Assembly: GCA_038227135.1 (NCBI GenBank)
Contig: JBBRQC010000044.1
Location: 1 to 20,497 of the forward strand
Direction of reading: 5' to 3'
Origin: UBA4720 sp038227135
GTDB taxonomy: Bacteria > Gemmatimonadota > Gemmatimonadetes > Gemmatimonadales > Gemmatimonadaceae
Length of the DNA: 20,497 nt
Shown here: positions 1 through 7,874 of the stretch, piece after piece
How positions within the stretch are numbered: the stretch's first letter is position 1
Layout of the letters: the number at the start of each line of letters is the position of its first letter
Notes under the pieces: model-generated
What the model saw: only the letters and a program-made list of their open reading frames with translations
Databases searched by the model: none
What the model was told of the DNA's origin: nothing
Position numbers and translations under genes: made by a program

Positions 1-1135
1 CCGTGGCGTAGCGGGTCAGCGCCTCAGGCCGAGGGATGCGTCGACCTTGCGCCGCTGACTCGAATACGAGCGCCAGTCGCTCGACCGCTCGGAGACTCCA
101 GGCAATTCCGGTAGAGAACAAAGGATCCACGAACGCGAAAGCGTGCGGCATCAGCGCCCAGCGCTCCCCTGCGGCGCGCGTGAGGCGGTGCTGAATCCGC
201 GATCGAAAGGCGATCGGCATCGTCGGCACAGCCTTCCCAAACGCGTAGCCGAGTGTCGGGTAGCGGAGAAGCAAAGCACGCCAGAGTGCGGTTGGGTGTG
301 CGTCGGGCCGCGCATTCAGCGATGCGGCGCCACGAGGGGTAAGCAGAAATCCGGCACTCGTAACGTCATCGTCGAACCGCAGCGAGTACATCCAGCCCTC
401 ATCGATCAGATGGTGTACAGCCGCCCAATCATCACGGTAGGGCCCCTCCGGCATGCCCGGCACAGTGTCCTCCATCAGCCGCACGCCCTCGAAATGACTG
501 AACACGATCCCGGAGCTGGTCTCCATGCGATCGAGACCGGAAGGAATCGAGAGCTGCCGAGCGAGAAAACCGCCAGGCCCCGAGGCGTCGATGACGAACT
601 GCGCGCGAAGCTCGAATGGCGCACCGTTCCGGTGCCCCGCCAGAACAACGGACTCGGGCGCGAAGTCAGCACTCGTCACCTCGACGCGGTCGCGGTATTC
701 TACCCCTGCCGCGATTGCCTCGCGAACGAAGTGGTGATCCACATCCGCGCGCAGCCAGTGTGTGTCCGAGAGTGAATCATGCGGACTTGCCGCCACCAGA
801 AGCCGCTCGGATTCCAAGCCGTGATTCGCGAATGGCTGATCCGGGTGGTGTCGGTAGTACGTGAACCCGCGCTTGAGCCCGCGCCGAATCTCCGGCAAAT
901 GCGTGAGCCAGCGCCCGTGAGTGGCCAGATGGTAACAGTCAGGCAAACCGTACCGAATACCAATCCGCTCGAGCGACAGATTCGCTAGCGGAGTCGACGA
1001 CTCTCCGATCGCGAAGCGCGGATGCGCACCCCTCTCGAGGAGCACGACATCGTAACCCAGCACTGCGAGCACCCGCGCGAGGAGCGATCCGGCGAACCCG
1101 CTCCCGACGATTGCTACCTCACACGATCGCGTCAC
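1..1135 (-). CDS. FAD-dependent oxidoreductase, tryptophan-halogenase-like (partial, 3' end off window)
   Basis: Translating the minus strand from the GTG at 1135 gives an open frame to the window edge (378 residues seen). The N-terminus has a Rossmann dinucleotide-binding motif, GSGFAG (residues 11-16), with a preceding hydrophobic strand and the acidic end ER near residue 35. A GESSTP motif (44-49) matches the GE-x-x-x-P of the tryptophan halogenase/FAD monooxygenase family. Further on come DASGPGG and FVDPLFSTGIAW, both FAD-contact motifs of this superfamily. The halogenase signature WxWxIP is not kept: the matching stretch near residue 248 reads EGWMYSLRF. The enzyme may therefore be a hydroxylase, dehydrogenase or reductase and not a halogenase. 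The GTG start overlaps the stop of the radical SAM gene (GTGA), so translation is probably coupled. The family is confident; the substrate is unknown. The true C-terminus lies outside the window. Confidence 0.85.
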   Translation of the reverse strand, partial: MTRSCEVAIVGSGFAGSLLARVLAVLGYDVVLLERGAHPRFAIGESSTPLANLSLERIGIRYGLPDCYHLATHGRWLTHLPEIRRGLKRGFTYYRHHPDQPFANHGLESERLLVAASPHDSLSDTHWLRADVDHHFVREAIAAGVEYRDRVEVTSADFAPESVVLAGHRNGAPFELRAQFVIDASGPGGFLARQLSIPSGLDRMETSSGIVFSHFEGVRLMEDTVPGMPEGPYRDDWAAVHHLIDEGWMYSLRFDDDVTSAGFLLTPRGAASLNARPDAHPTALWRALLLRYPTLGYAFGKAVPTMPIAFRSRIQHRLTRAAGERWALMPHAFAFVDPLFSTGIAWSLRAVERLALVFESAAQGRRIPRPEALTRYAT

Positions 1136-2079
1136 GCCGGGCTACAACGCGTGCAAACGATCGGCGGCTCCGCGCGGGCGGTGGCGTTCAGGCGTCGCAT
1201 GCGCTCGATACGCTCCGCTCCGCATCGCTCGCACGCGGGGAGCCGCGCACTATCCCAAAGGTCAGCAGTGACGACGACGTCCGTGAACTGCGAGCACCGA
1301 TCGAGGGCATCCTCGAGCTGAGACAGCTGAGGCTGGGTAAAATTGCCAAGGGACTGAAGCCGCTCCATCTCTCCGTTTCCGCCGCGGACCGGGATAATGG
1401 ACACGACTGATGCTCCACGCTCGACGGCGTATTCGACGGTGCGCACCGTCCAGTCGACTGATTCCATGGCGGGAACGTGTGGAGGGCCAAGGAGGACAAA
1501 AACCCGGAGATCAATATCGTTTTCGGTCAGAAGGCGAGCCGCCGCATCGAATCGCGGAAGATCGAGGCGCTTATTGAGCTTGGGCGCGGCTACTGGATGA
1601 ATCGTCTCCAAGCCCATGGCGACTTCCAGTCGACCGGGAATCAGCCGTGCGAACGCCAGCGCTTTGGGTCCGATGGTGTTGGCGTGGGATTCGACGGTAA
1701 CGGCCGCGAACGGCGCTGACAGCGCCGCTATTCCGACAACATCCTCGGCCGGCACCGCCCGCTCGTCGAAGAAATTGCTGGCGTTGTACAGCTTGAGCCG
1801 ATCGGGTGCCGCGCCCTCGAGCGATTGCAGAACGGCATCGAGCTGGGCCGTCAGCGCTCCCCGCGGAGTTGGGCCGTCGATCGTCCATCGCCACATGTCG
1901 CAGAACGTGCACGTGAACGGACACTCCGCGCCGGTGAGGAAGACAGTGAGCGCCCGCTCGGTCCTGCCTTCAGGGCGGCGCTCGTCCTCGATCAGGAAGC
2001 CGTGCGCCCTATACGGATCTGCGCGCGGTTTGGGTGGGCGGAGGCCACGAATCCGCCGATCGGTCGCGGAACCGCTCAC
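1132..2079 (-). CDS. Radical SAM protein, COG1244/RaSEA-like
   Basis: A 315-residue protein starting at GTG 2079. Cysteines C53, C57 and C60 form the CxxxCxxC [4Fe-4S] motif (ECPFTCTFCDMW) that binds S-adenosylmethionine. KLYNASNFFD, MGLETIHP and VFVLLGPP match the conserved blocks of COG1244, the group that includes archaeal RaSEA (archaeosine synthesis). The C-terminus carries two further cysteine pairs (C283/C286 and C309/C312), a likely zinc knuckle or second metal site. Family membership is inferred from these motifs. Bacterial members of this group have no settled function to my knowledge, so an archaeosine role should not be transferred. The GTG start overlaps the TGA of the upstream asparagine-synthetase-like gene, and its own TGA overlaps the next GTG. 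All three proteins are probably made together. The likely chemistry is radical modification of a small molecule, peptide or RNA base. Confidence 0.85.
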   Translation of the reverse strand: MSGSATDRRIRGLRPPKPRADPYRAHGFLIEDERRPEGRTERALTVFLTGAECPFTCTFCDMWRWTIDGPTPRGALTAQLDAVLQSLEGAAPDRLKLYNASNFFDERAVPAEDVVGIAALSAPFAAVTVESHANTIGPKALAFARLIPGRLEVAMGLETIHPVAAPKLNKRLDLPRFDAAARLLTENDIDLRVFVLLGPPHVPAMESVDWTVRTVEYAVERGASVVSIIPVRGGNGEMERLQSLGNFTQPQLSQLEDALDRCSQFTDVVVTADLWDSARLPACERCGAERIERMRRLNATARAEPPIVCTRCSPA

Positions 2080-3413
2080 ACGGCCGCGGCGTACAGCGTC
2101 TCGAAATGCCGGCGGTACCGTGCCTCATTCTGCGGGAACGCGCGCGCCGCCTTTGCGGCCGAGACCGATCCGTGTTGGAACCGGCGTTTGGGAAAGACCG
2201 GCATGTCCACCCCCAGCACCGAGCGGATTCCGCGCGCGACGATCTCCCCCTTCAAGGCGTACAGTCGCTCGTGCGACCCCTCTGTCAGCTGGGCAAACGG
2301 AATGGCTTCCGCCACCGCGATGACAGCCGGACGTGCGTACGGACTGAAGCCGTCAAAACCGAATTCGCGCGCACACGCATAACTGCGTACGCAGCCACGA
2401 CTGTACCCACCGGAGTAGGTGAGCGAGTGCTTGATGGAATCGACGCCCCATCCCTCCTGATAGAGCATGCGGTTGTTGACGACGCTGCGGATCGTGAGCT
2501 CGCTGTTCTCCTCGATCGGATAATCCTTGAGATTCTCGTCACCGCCGTCGCCATCCACGAGCAGACGCCAGTCCGGATAGCGCTCGCGAATCGCAGCGAG
2601 CAGGGCGAGGTTCACCGCGGCGCATTCGACGTCGAGTGGCTTGTAGTCCTCGATCACAGCCACCGCGCGCAGCGGATCGAGCGCGCTCGAAGGGACGTCG
2701 ATAATCTCGCCGAGCATCTCGAGATCGGTGCGACTCAGAAAGTCGCGCGCCTGTCGGGCATCCTGTCCTTCGCCGTCCACGGAAAGCGTGAATGCTTTCA
2801 GGCGCGATGGAGACTGCCCTTCGTTCAGGAGCAGCCTGTACAGGCAGAGCAGGATCGCGCCGCTGTCGATGCCGCCGGAAAACGGCACACCGATTGGAGC
2901 GGCCGGATCCTGAACGGCGAGCCACCGGGACAGCTCGCTGTAGATGGCTTCGACATAGTGACGCCCGATCATGTCGAGATCCCCGGGCAGGGTACCGCGG
3001 GGCGGATCGAAAAAACGGCGGTACACGGGATTGGGATCGGGGCATCCGATAAGACGTAGCGTAGTGACGTGGTGCGCCGGTACCATGCGGGAATAGCTCG
3101 GATGGAACTGTGCCGCCCATCCCCGGCGAGCCAGCGCCGCCGCGATCTCGTCGATGCGCTCGGCGACGAGCAACACTGGTCCGTCGGTGGACTTCGCCAG
3201 AAAGTATCGCATCGGCCGGTCGAGGCTTCGGGCCAGCACGATGCGCTCTCCCTCCTGCGCGAGCAGTGCGAAGGAGCCATCAATGTCGAGGACTGCTCCC
3301 GGATCACTAGCGAGCAACCTGCACTGAGCCTCAGATTCGTCGACCGCCCACAGTCGTTGGGATTCTTTTGCAATCAGGTTGATGACGCGTGAAATTGGGA
3401 GCTGTTGGTTCAT
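2076..3413 (-). CDS. Asparagine-synthetase-like amidotransferase/cyclase without glutaminase cysteine
   Basis: A 445-residue protein from ATG 3413; an in-frame TTG at 3422 is an alternative. The C-terminal half is an AsnB-type synthetase domain: the ATP-pyrophosphatase loop SGGIDS is at 179-184, and VDGDGGDEN (about 286-294) sits where asparagine synthetases have SGEGADE. The N-terminal half keeps a degraded class-II glutaminase fold (DGSFALLAQ, LARSLDRPMRYF). It lacks the Met-Cys-Gly start, so the nucleophile Cys2 is missing and glutamine hydrolysis is not expected. Similar enzymes such as beta-lactam synthetase and lasso-peptide cyclases adenylate a carboxylate and form an amide without glutamine. 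It is first in a minus-strand operon with radical SAM and FAD genes, joined by a GTGA overlap. I infer amide bond or ring formation on an unknown substrate. A homologous 5' remnant lies at 4315-4419. Confidence 0.85.
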   Translation of the reverse strand: MNQQLPISRVINLIAKESQRLWAVDESEAQCRLLASDPGAVLDIDGSFALLAQEGERIVLARSLDRPMRYFLAKSTDGPVLLVAERIDEIAAALARRGWAAQFHPSYSRMVPAHHVTTLRLIGCPDPNPVYRRFFDPPRGTLPGDLDMIGRHYVEAIYSELSRWLAVQDPAAPIGVPFSGGIDSGAILLCLYRLLLNEGQSPSRLKAFTLSVDGEGQDARQARDFLSRTDLEMLGEIIDVPSSALDPLRAVAVIEDYKPLDVECAAVNLALLAAIRERYPDWRLLVDGDGGDENLKDYPIEENSELTIRSVVNNRMLYQEGWGVDSIKHSLTYSGGYSRGCVRSYACAREFGFDGFSPYARPAVIAVAEAIPFAQLTEGSHERLYALKGEIVARGIRSVLGVDMPVFPKRRFQHGSVSAAKAARAFPQNEARYRRHFETLYAAAV

Positions 3414-3651
3414 GCCAAACAATATGTCCCATCCTGTACCGCTGCTATTATCCCGCCGCTGACGATTGGATCACGCGAGCGGGCCTCATTGACGGAGCTT
3501 AACCGAGGACGTATCGTCTGTGTTCCCAATCTCCCTGACGATAGATCCCCACGATTGCTTGTTTCGCACGTCTGCATCGCTCGCGTCGCATCACCCTCTT
3601 GATCCCGAGGATGGCTAACAATGGAGTTGCGGTGCAAGCGTCGACGGCGTA

Positions 3652-4191
3652 GTGCAGTGTTGGGAGGGACAAACCATCATAGCGATCTTACCGACAGTTA
3701 ATCGGATTTGGTGTTTCCCAGGTCTTCTCGCTTTTGCGTGCTCATCGCTGGCAAGTCGCAATCGACCGCACAGATCCGAAGGAGAAAAACTTGCCCGTAC
3801 GTGTTGTGCCGCCTGCCACGCCTTTCCAGAACCGCAGCTATCCCACGAACTGGTATTTGTTGGCGAGGCCGGGAGCAGCACGCTCCGGGGTTTTGACTGG
3901 AGCCGCCATCTCCTTACGTCACTGGTACTCGGCAGCCCGCCGACAGACCTGATTGTCGCGAAGAGGGGATCCTGGTCCTGGAATCCGGCATCCTCGACCC
4001 CAATGATGCGCCCAAGGGCCGGCTCGTTCAATATGATCTTGCCGGTCACGATTCGTTTCGCCTCGGCAGAATCCTGAATGACTCCCTGTCAATGGAATCT
4101 GATGGCAACGGCTGATCTGAATAAAGACGGTTGGCCGGATGTGATCATTGGCGCAATGAATCTGGGAAACATTGCCAAGGGGGAGCGTTGA
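3652..4191 (+). pseudogene. Decayed cytochrome/FG-GAP (VCBS) lipoprotein gene
   Basis: Three reading frames must be joined to read this gene. Frame one (from about 3652) has a lipoprotein-like hydrophobic stretch, LLAFACSS, then CAACHAFPEP (codons at 3805-3834), a CxxCH haem site of the type found at the start of some VCBS proteins. It then jumps to VGEAGSSTLRGFDW and SPPTDLIVA. A second frame from 3969 gives ILVLESGILDPNDAPKGRL. A third ends at 4191 with ADLNKDGWPDVIIG, a typical FG-GAP calcium-loop repeat. The distance between haem site and repeat region is far shorter than in intact relatives as I know them, so an internal deletion is likely as well as two frameshifts. Its product would have been an exported lipoprotein, perhaps part of the same surface system as the 4438-7815 gene. 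Sequencing error is less likely because both frameshift and deletion are needed. Confidence 0.7.
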
Positions 4192-4314
4192 GTTCGCGGG
4201 ACAAACAATAACAAACTGGAACAGATCCGATCCTGATTTTTGAGAACAGAATGCTTGCCAACTCAAACGGAGTAATGCACAGAGTGCAACACTCGATGTG
4301 TGCGTCAAAAGTTT

Positions 4315-4419
4315 TTATCGCAGCTTGACTTGAGCTTCAGATTCGTCGAGCGCCCAAAGTCGGCGCGAGTCTTTCGAGATCAGATTGATCATCCGAGACA
4401 TCGGCACGTGTTGGTCCAC
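4315..4419 (-). pseudogene. 5' remnant of a second asparagine-synthetase-like gene
   Basis: The minus strand from GTG 4419 to TAA 4317-4315 encodes 34 residues. Aligned without gaps to the first 34 residues of the intact protein at 2076-3413, 21 are identical, including the runs INLI, RLWA and DESEAQ. Most differences are conservative (I/M, V/M, A/S, E/D, V/L). Homology stops at the TAA, and the glutaminase and synthetase domains are absent. The pattern suggests a diverged paralogue that evolved under selection before losing its body, not a fresh duplication. It lies antisense to a possible N-terminal extension of the VCBS gene at 4438. It could still be expressed as a short peptide, but no ribosome site or other evidence supports that. 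Confidence 0.7.
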
Positions 4420-4437
4420 GCAACAACAAACCTTACG

Positions 4438-7400
4438 ATGAATTACACAGTGACGAGACTCGCGCGCATGCATCGCGCGAGTCTCCTCGGACTCCTTATC
4501 TCTCTTCTCACCTTAGGCGGCTGCACTACCGGAGAAAAGGATCGGCCGCTATTCAAACTCCTGAGCGCCGGCCAGACCGGCATCACGTTTACGAACAAGA
4601 TCGTCACCAACGACTCCCTGAATTTCCAGACAGACGCATATGTGTATAACGGCGCCGGCGTAGCCGTGGGTGATATCGATAACGACGGACTGCCTGACAT
4701 CTTCTTTTCCGGAAACATGGTGTCGAGTCGCTTGTACCTGAACAAAGGGCACATGCGGTTCAGCGACATTACCACGCAAGCCGGCGTCGGCACGGATCGC
4801 TGGGCTACCGGCGCCACCATGGTGGACATCAACGGCGACGGGAACCTGGATATTTACGTGTCGGTCTCGGGACCCGAATGGTCCAAGGCGGAACGGCGAG
4901 CGAATTTGTTGTTCATCAACAACGGAGACCGGACCTTTACGGAAGCCGCGTCGAAGTATGGCATTGCCGACACCGGCTTCACTACTCAAAGTGTTTTCCT
5001 GGATTACAATCTAGACGGCTGCCTGGACCTCTTTGTGCTCAACAATTCGTCCAGGGATTTTGTGCGTGGTGGCCTGGCAACGAACCCATCGGGGATGGCC
5101 GGTGAGACACCCAGCAGCCATAACGAGCTTTACCGGAATGACTGTCACGGTAAGTTCACGAACGTGTCGAAGGAAGCGGGCATACTTCGAGAAGCGGGCT
5201 TCGGCCTCGGCGTTGCTGTCGCGGACCTGAACGGGGACGGCTGGCCAGACATTTACGTCTCCAACGATATCGCGCCTAACGATGTCGTATACGTGAACAA
5301 CCGGAATGGGACATTCACGAACAAGCGGGCCGAGTGGCTCAAACACACGAGTTACGCGGGCATGGGCGTCGACATTGCCGATTTCAATAACGACGGCTGG
5401 CCCGACATCCTTCAGGTGGACATGCTGCCACGCGACTTGAGCCAGCGGAAGCGGACGAGCGGTTCCGTGAGCTTCTTTAGTGTCATCGAAGCGCGGCGCC
5501 GAGGATTTCGCGATGACTATACGGCCAACTCGCTGCAATTGAGCACCGGGCTAAACAAAGACGGAAATGTCATTTTCAGCGATATTGCGCCCCTTGCTGG
5601 TGTGGCTTCCACTGACTGGAGCTGGAGTCCGCTGTTTGCGGACTTCGACAATGACGGCGAAAAGGACATCTTCATCACCAATGGCTACCCAAAGGCCCTC
5701 AACGATAGGGATTATGTGATGCCCACCTCGGCAGCGTACCGATCCGCAGGTACCAGCGGTTCGCGGCACTCCCCAAAGGAAATGCTGAACAACCTCTACG
5801 CGTACGAGATCTCCAACTACGTCTTTCGGAATGCGGGTGACCTGACCTTCCCCGACAAGACCAAAGAATGGGGGATGGACATCCCGAGCTTTTCGTACGG
5901 CGCGGCGTACGCCGACCTGGACAACGATGGGCGGCTCGACCTGGTGGTGAATAACATGAATGCGCCCGCCTTCATTTATCAGAACGTCCAACCGAAGGAC
6001 GACGCACATCACTATCTTGGCATTGAGCTCAAGGGCGACGCTCCCAACAGACGCGGGATTGGCTCAAGCCTGATTCTCACGGCTGGGGGACAGAAACAGT
6101 ACATCTACCAGTCGCCGTACAGGGGTTATATGTCCACGGTGGACGACCGCCCGCATTTTGGACTCGGTCGCCTGAAGCGCGTGGATAGCCTGGAAGTGAT
6201 TTGGCCGGACGGTCGGTACCAATTGCTAACTGGTCTGGAGGCTGATCATGTCCTGGTCGTCAAACAGGAGGACGCGACACAGAACAAAGCATCAGGTCCG
6301 CCGTCTTCACTGCTTACCACAGGCCCGCTGTTCGAGCCGTTGAATGGAGGCCGCGGACTCGCGTATAAGCATCAGCTGCCGACCGCACTAGACTACGGCA
6401 TCCAGCCCCTCTTGCCCTACATGCTCTCGAGCCACGGCCCTCCACTCGCCGTGGCTGACGTCAACGGCGACGGACTCGATGACATTTTCATTGGCGGCGC
6501 TGCCGGCCTCGCGGGTCAGCTCTTCATTCAGCGCCAGGACGGGAAGTTCCTGGAATCTGCGCAGGGTCAACCGTGGATTGCCGACAAGGGCTACGAAGAC
6601 TGGGGTGCGCTGTTCTTCGATGCGAACGGAGACGGATTACCCGACCTCTATGTGGCGAGTGGAGGGTATCAACTCGCACCGAACTCTCCATTGCTGCAGG
6701 ATCGGCTCTACATCAATCGCGGAAGGGGCAATTTTGTAAGAGCTGATGGTGCGTTGCCTACCATGCTGACAAGCACGGCCACCGTTCGCGCCGCCGATTT
6801 TACTGGTGACGGCCGACTGGATCTATTCGTGGGCGGGCGCCTGAGCCCGAGGAACTATCCATATCCCACAAGGAGTTACCTCCTGCGTAACGACGGAGAT
6901 CACTTCACTGATGTTACGGAAGACGTCGCTCCGGAGCTGGCTAACCCCGGGGGCATGATTACGGATGCGGTCTGGATCGATTTTGACGGCGATGGGCGCG
7001 TGGATCTGGTCACCGTGGGGGAGTGGATGCCGATTCAGTTCTACCGAAACGATGGCAAGCGATTACGCAACGTAACGCAGTCCACGCGCCTGCCGCCTAT
7101 GCGCGGATGGTGGTACAGCCTTGCTGTGGGGGACTTCGACCACGACGGCCGTCCCGATCTGGTAGCCGGGAATTTAGGCTTGAACTACACGTACACGACA
7201 TCGAAGGAGAGTAGGTTCGGAGTCTATGCTGGTGATTTCACCGGCAGCCGGACCACGGACATCGTGCTGACTCAGGAGATAGACGGCATCGAATACCCTT
7301 TGGCCGGACTGGCCTCGCTAGGCCAGGCGATCTATCCGCTCGCTCTGAAATTCCCGACTTATGGATCGTTTGCGAAGGCGTCTATCCAGCAGGCCTTCAG

Positions 7401-7815
7401 CTCAGCTCAGCTCAAGCATGCGCTCCACTACCAGACGGATACGTTTGCAAGCGTGTATCTGCACAACGAGGGAGGTGGAACCTTTAGTTCGGTCGCGTTG
7501 CCCAATCTGGCGCAAATCGCGCCGATCAGAGCAATCATCGCCGACGACGTGGACGGTGATGGCAACCTCGATCTGGTCGTGGGGGGAAACCTTTACGACG
7601 CTGAACCGAATACGCCGAGGGCCGATGCAGGGAACGGACTCTGGATGAGAGGCGATGGCCGCGGCCACTTCATGCCAATGCCACCAACGCAAAGTGGGTT
7701 GCTCGCTCCCTTGAATGTTGCTGGCCTGGCGCTTCTCAAAACCCCGACCGGTAAGGCCGTGATCGTGGCTAACACTGGAGATTCCCTCCAGGCGTTCAGG
7801 ATCAGTAAACGCTAA
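4438..7815 (+). CDS. VCBS/FG-GAP repeat lipoprotein with ASPIC/UnbV domain
   Basis: A 1125-residue protein. I chose ATG 4438 because it gives a lipoprotein signal peptide: basic start, hydrophobic core and lipobox LGGC with the acylated cysteine near residue 29. ATG 4468 is the alternative. The frame extends upstream to 4300, but that part is antisense to the asparagine-synthetase remnant. The N-terminal half has many DxDxDGxxD calcium-binding loops (DIDNDGLPDIFF, DINGDGNLDIYV, DLNGDGWPDIYV, DFDNDGEKDIFI). An ASPIC/UnbV domain (about 520-615) ends with the typical DSLEVIWPDG. A second block of repeats (DVNGDGLDDIFI, DFDGDGRVDLVT, DVDGDGNLDLVV) runs to about residue 1050. The fold is expected to be beta-propeller, anchored at the outer membrane or surface. 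Relatives in Bacteroidota often sit beside SusC/SusD genes, as here, which suggests a role in binding or processing the imported ligand. The exact substrate cannot be read from sequence. Confidence 0.9.
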   Translation: MNYTVTRLARMHRASLLGLLISLLTLGGCTTGEKDRPLFKLLSAGQTGITFTNKIVTNDSLNFQTDAYVYNGAGVAVGDIDNDGLPDIFFSGNMVSSRLYLNKGHMRFSDITTQAGVGTDRWATGATMVDINGDGNLDIYVSVSGPEWSKAERRANLLFINNGDRTFTEAASKYGIADTGFTTQSVFLDYNLDGCLDLFVLNNSSRDFVRGGLATNPSGMAGETPSSHNELYRNDCHGKFTNVSKEAGILREAGFGLGVAVADLNGDGWPDIYVSNDIAPNDVVYVNNRNGTFTNKRAEWLKHTSYAGMGVDIADFNNDGWPDILQVDMLPRDLSQRKRTSGSVSFFSVIEARRRGFRDDYTANSLQLSTGLNKDGNVIFSDIAPLAGVASTDWSWSPLFADFDNDGEKDIFITNGYPKALNDRDYVMPTSAAYRSAGTSGSRHSPKEMLNNLYAYEISNYVFRNAGDLTFPDKTKEWGMDIPSFSYGAAYADLDNDGRLDLVVNNMNAPAFIYQNVQPKDDAHHYLGIELKGDAPNRRGIGSSLILTAGGQKQYIYQSPYRGYMSTVDDRPHFGLGRLKRVDSLEVIWPDGRYQLLTGLEADHVLVVKQEDATQNKASGPPSSLLTTGPLFEPLNGGRGLAYKHQLPTALDYGIQPLLPYMLSSHGPPLAVADVNGDGLDDIFIGGAAGLAGQLFIQRQDGKFLESAQGQPWIADKGYEDWGALFFDANGDGLPDLYVASGGYQLAPNSPLLQDRLYINRGRGNFVRADGALPTMLTSTATVRAADFTGDGRLDLFVGGRLSPRNYPYPTRSYLLRNDGDHFTDVTEDVAPELANPGGMITDAVWIDFDGDGRVDLVTVGEWMPIQFYRNDGKRLRNVTQSTRLPPMRGWWYSLAVGDFDHDGRPDLVAGNLGLNYTYTTSKESRFGVYAGDFTGSRTTDIVLTQEIDGIEYPLAGLASLGQAIYPLALKFPTYGSFAKASIQQAFSSAQLKHALHYQTDTFASVYLHNEGGGTFSSVALPNLAQIAPIRAIIADDVDGDGNLDLVVGGNLYDAEPNTPRADAGNGLWMRGDGRGHFMPMPPTQSGLLAPLNVAGLALLKTPTGKAVIVANTGDSLQAFRISKR

Positions 7816-7816
7816 A

Positions 7817-7847
7817 ACGGCACTGATACATACTGTATCAGTGCCGT
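7817..7847. terminator. Bidirectional hairpin terminator between convergent genes
   Basis: A perfect 14-bp inverted repeat (ACGGCACTGATACA at 7817-7830 and its complement at 7834-7847) with a 3-nt loop. It begins two bases after the VCBS stop codon and lies before the SusD stop. On the minus strand it is followed by TTTT, the usual intrinsic terminator tail. On the plus strand there is no T-run, so stopping in that direction may be weaker. Confidence 0.8.
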
Positions 7848-7874
7848 CTAGCACCTACTCGGTGGAACGTTGGC

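Noticed and set aside
143..775. 210-codon plus-strand open frame
   Set aside because: It is antisense to the FAD oxidoreductase gene, whose minus-strand frame shows clear motifs.
4300..4437. N-terminal extension of the VCBS lipoprotein to 4300
   Set aside because: The extension would place 46 residues before the signal peptide and is antisense to the asparagine-synthetase remnant.
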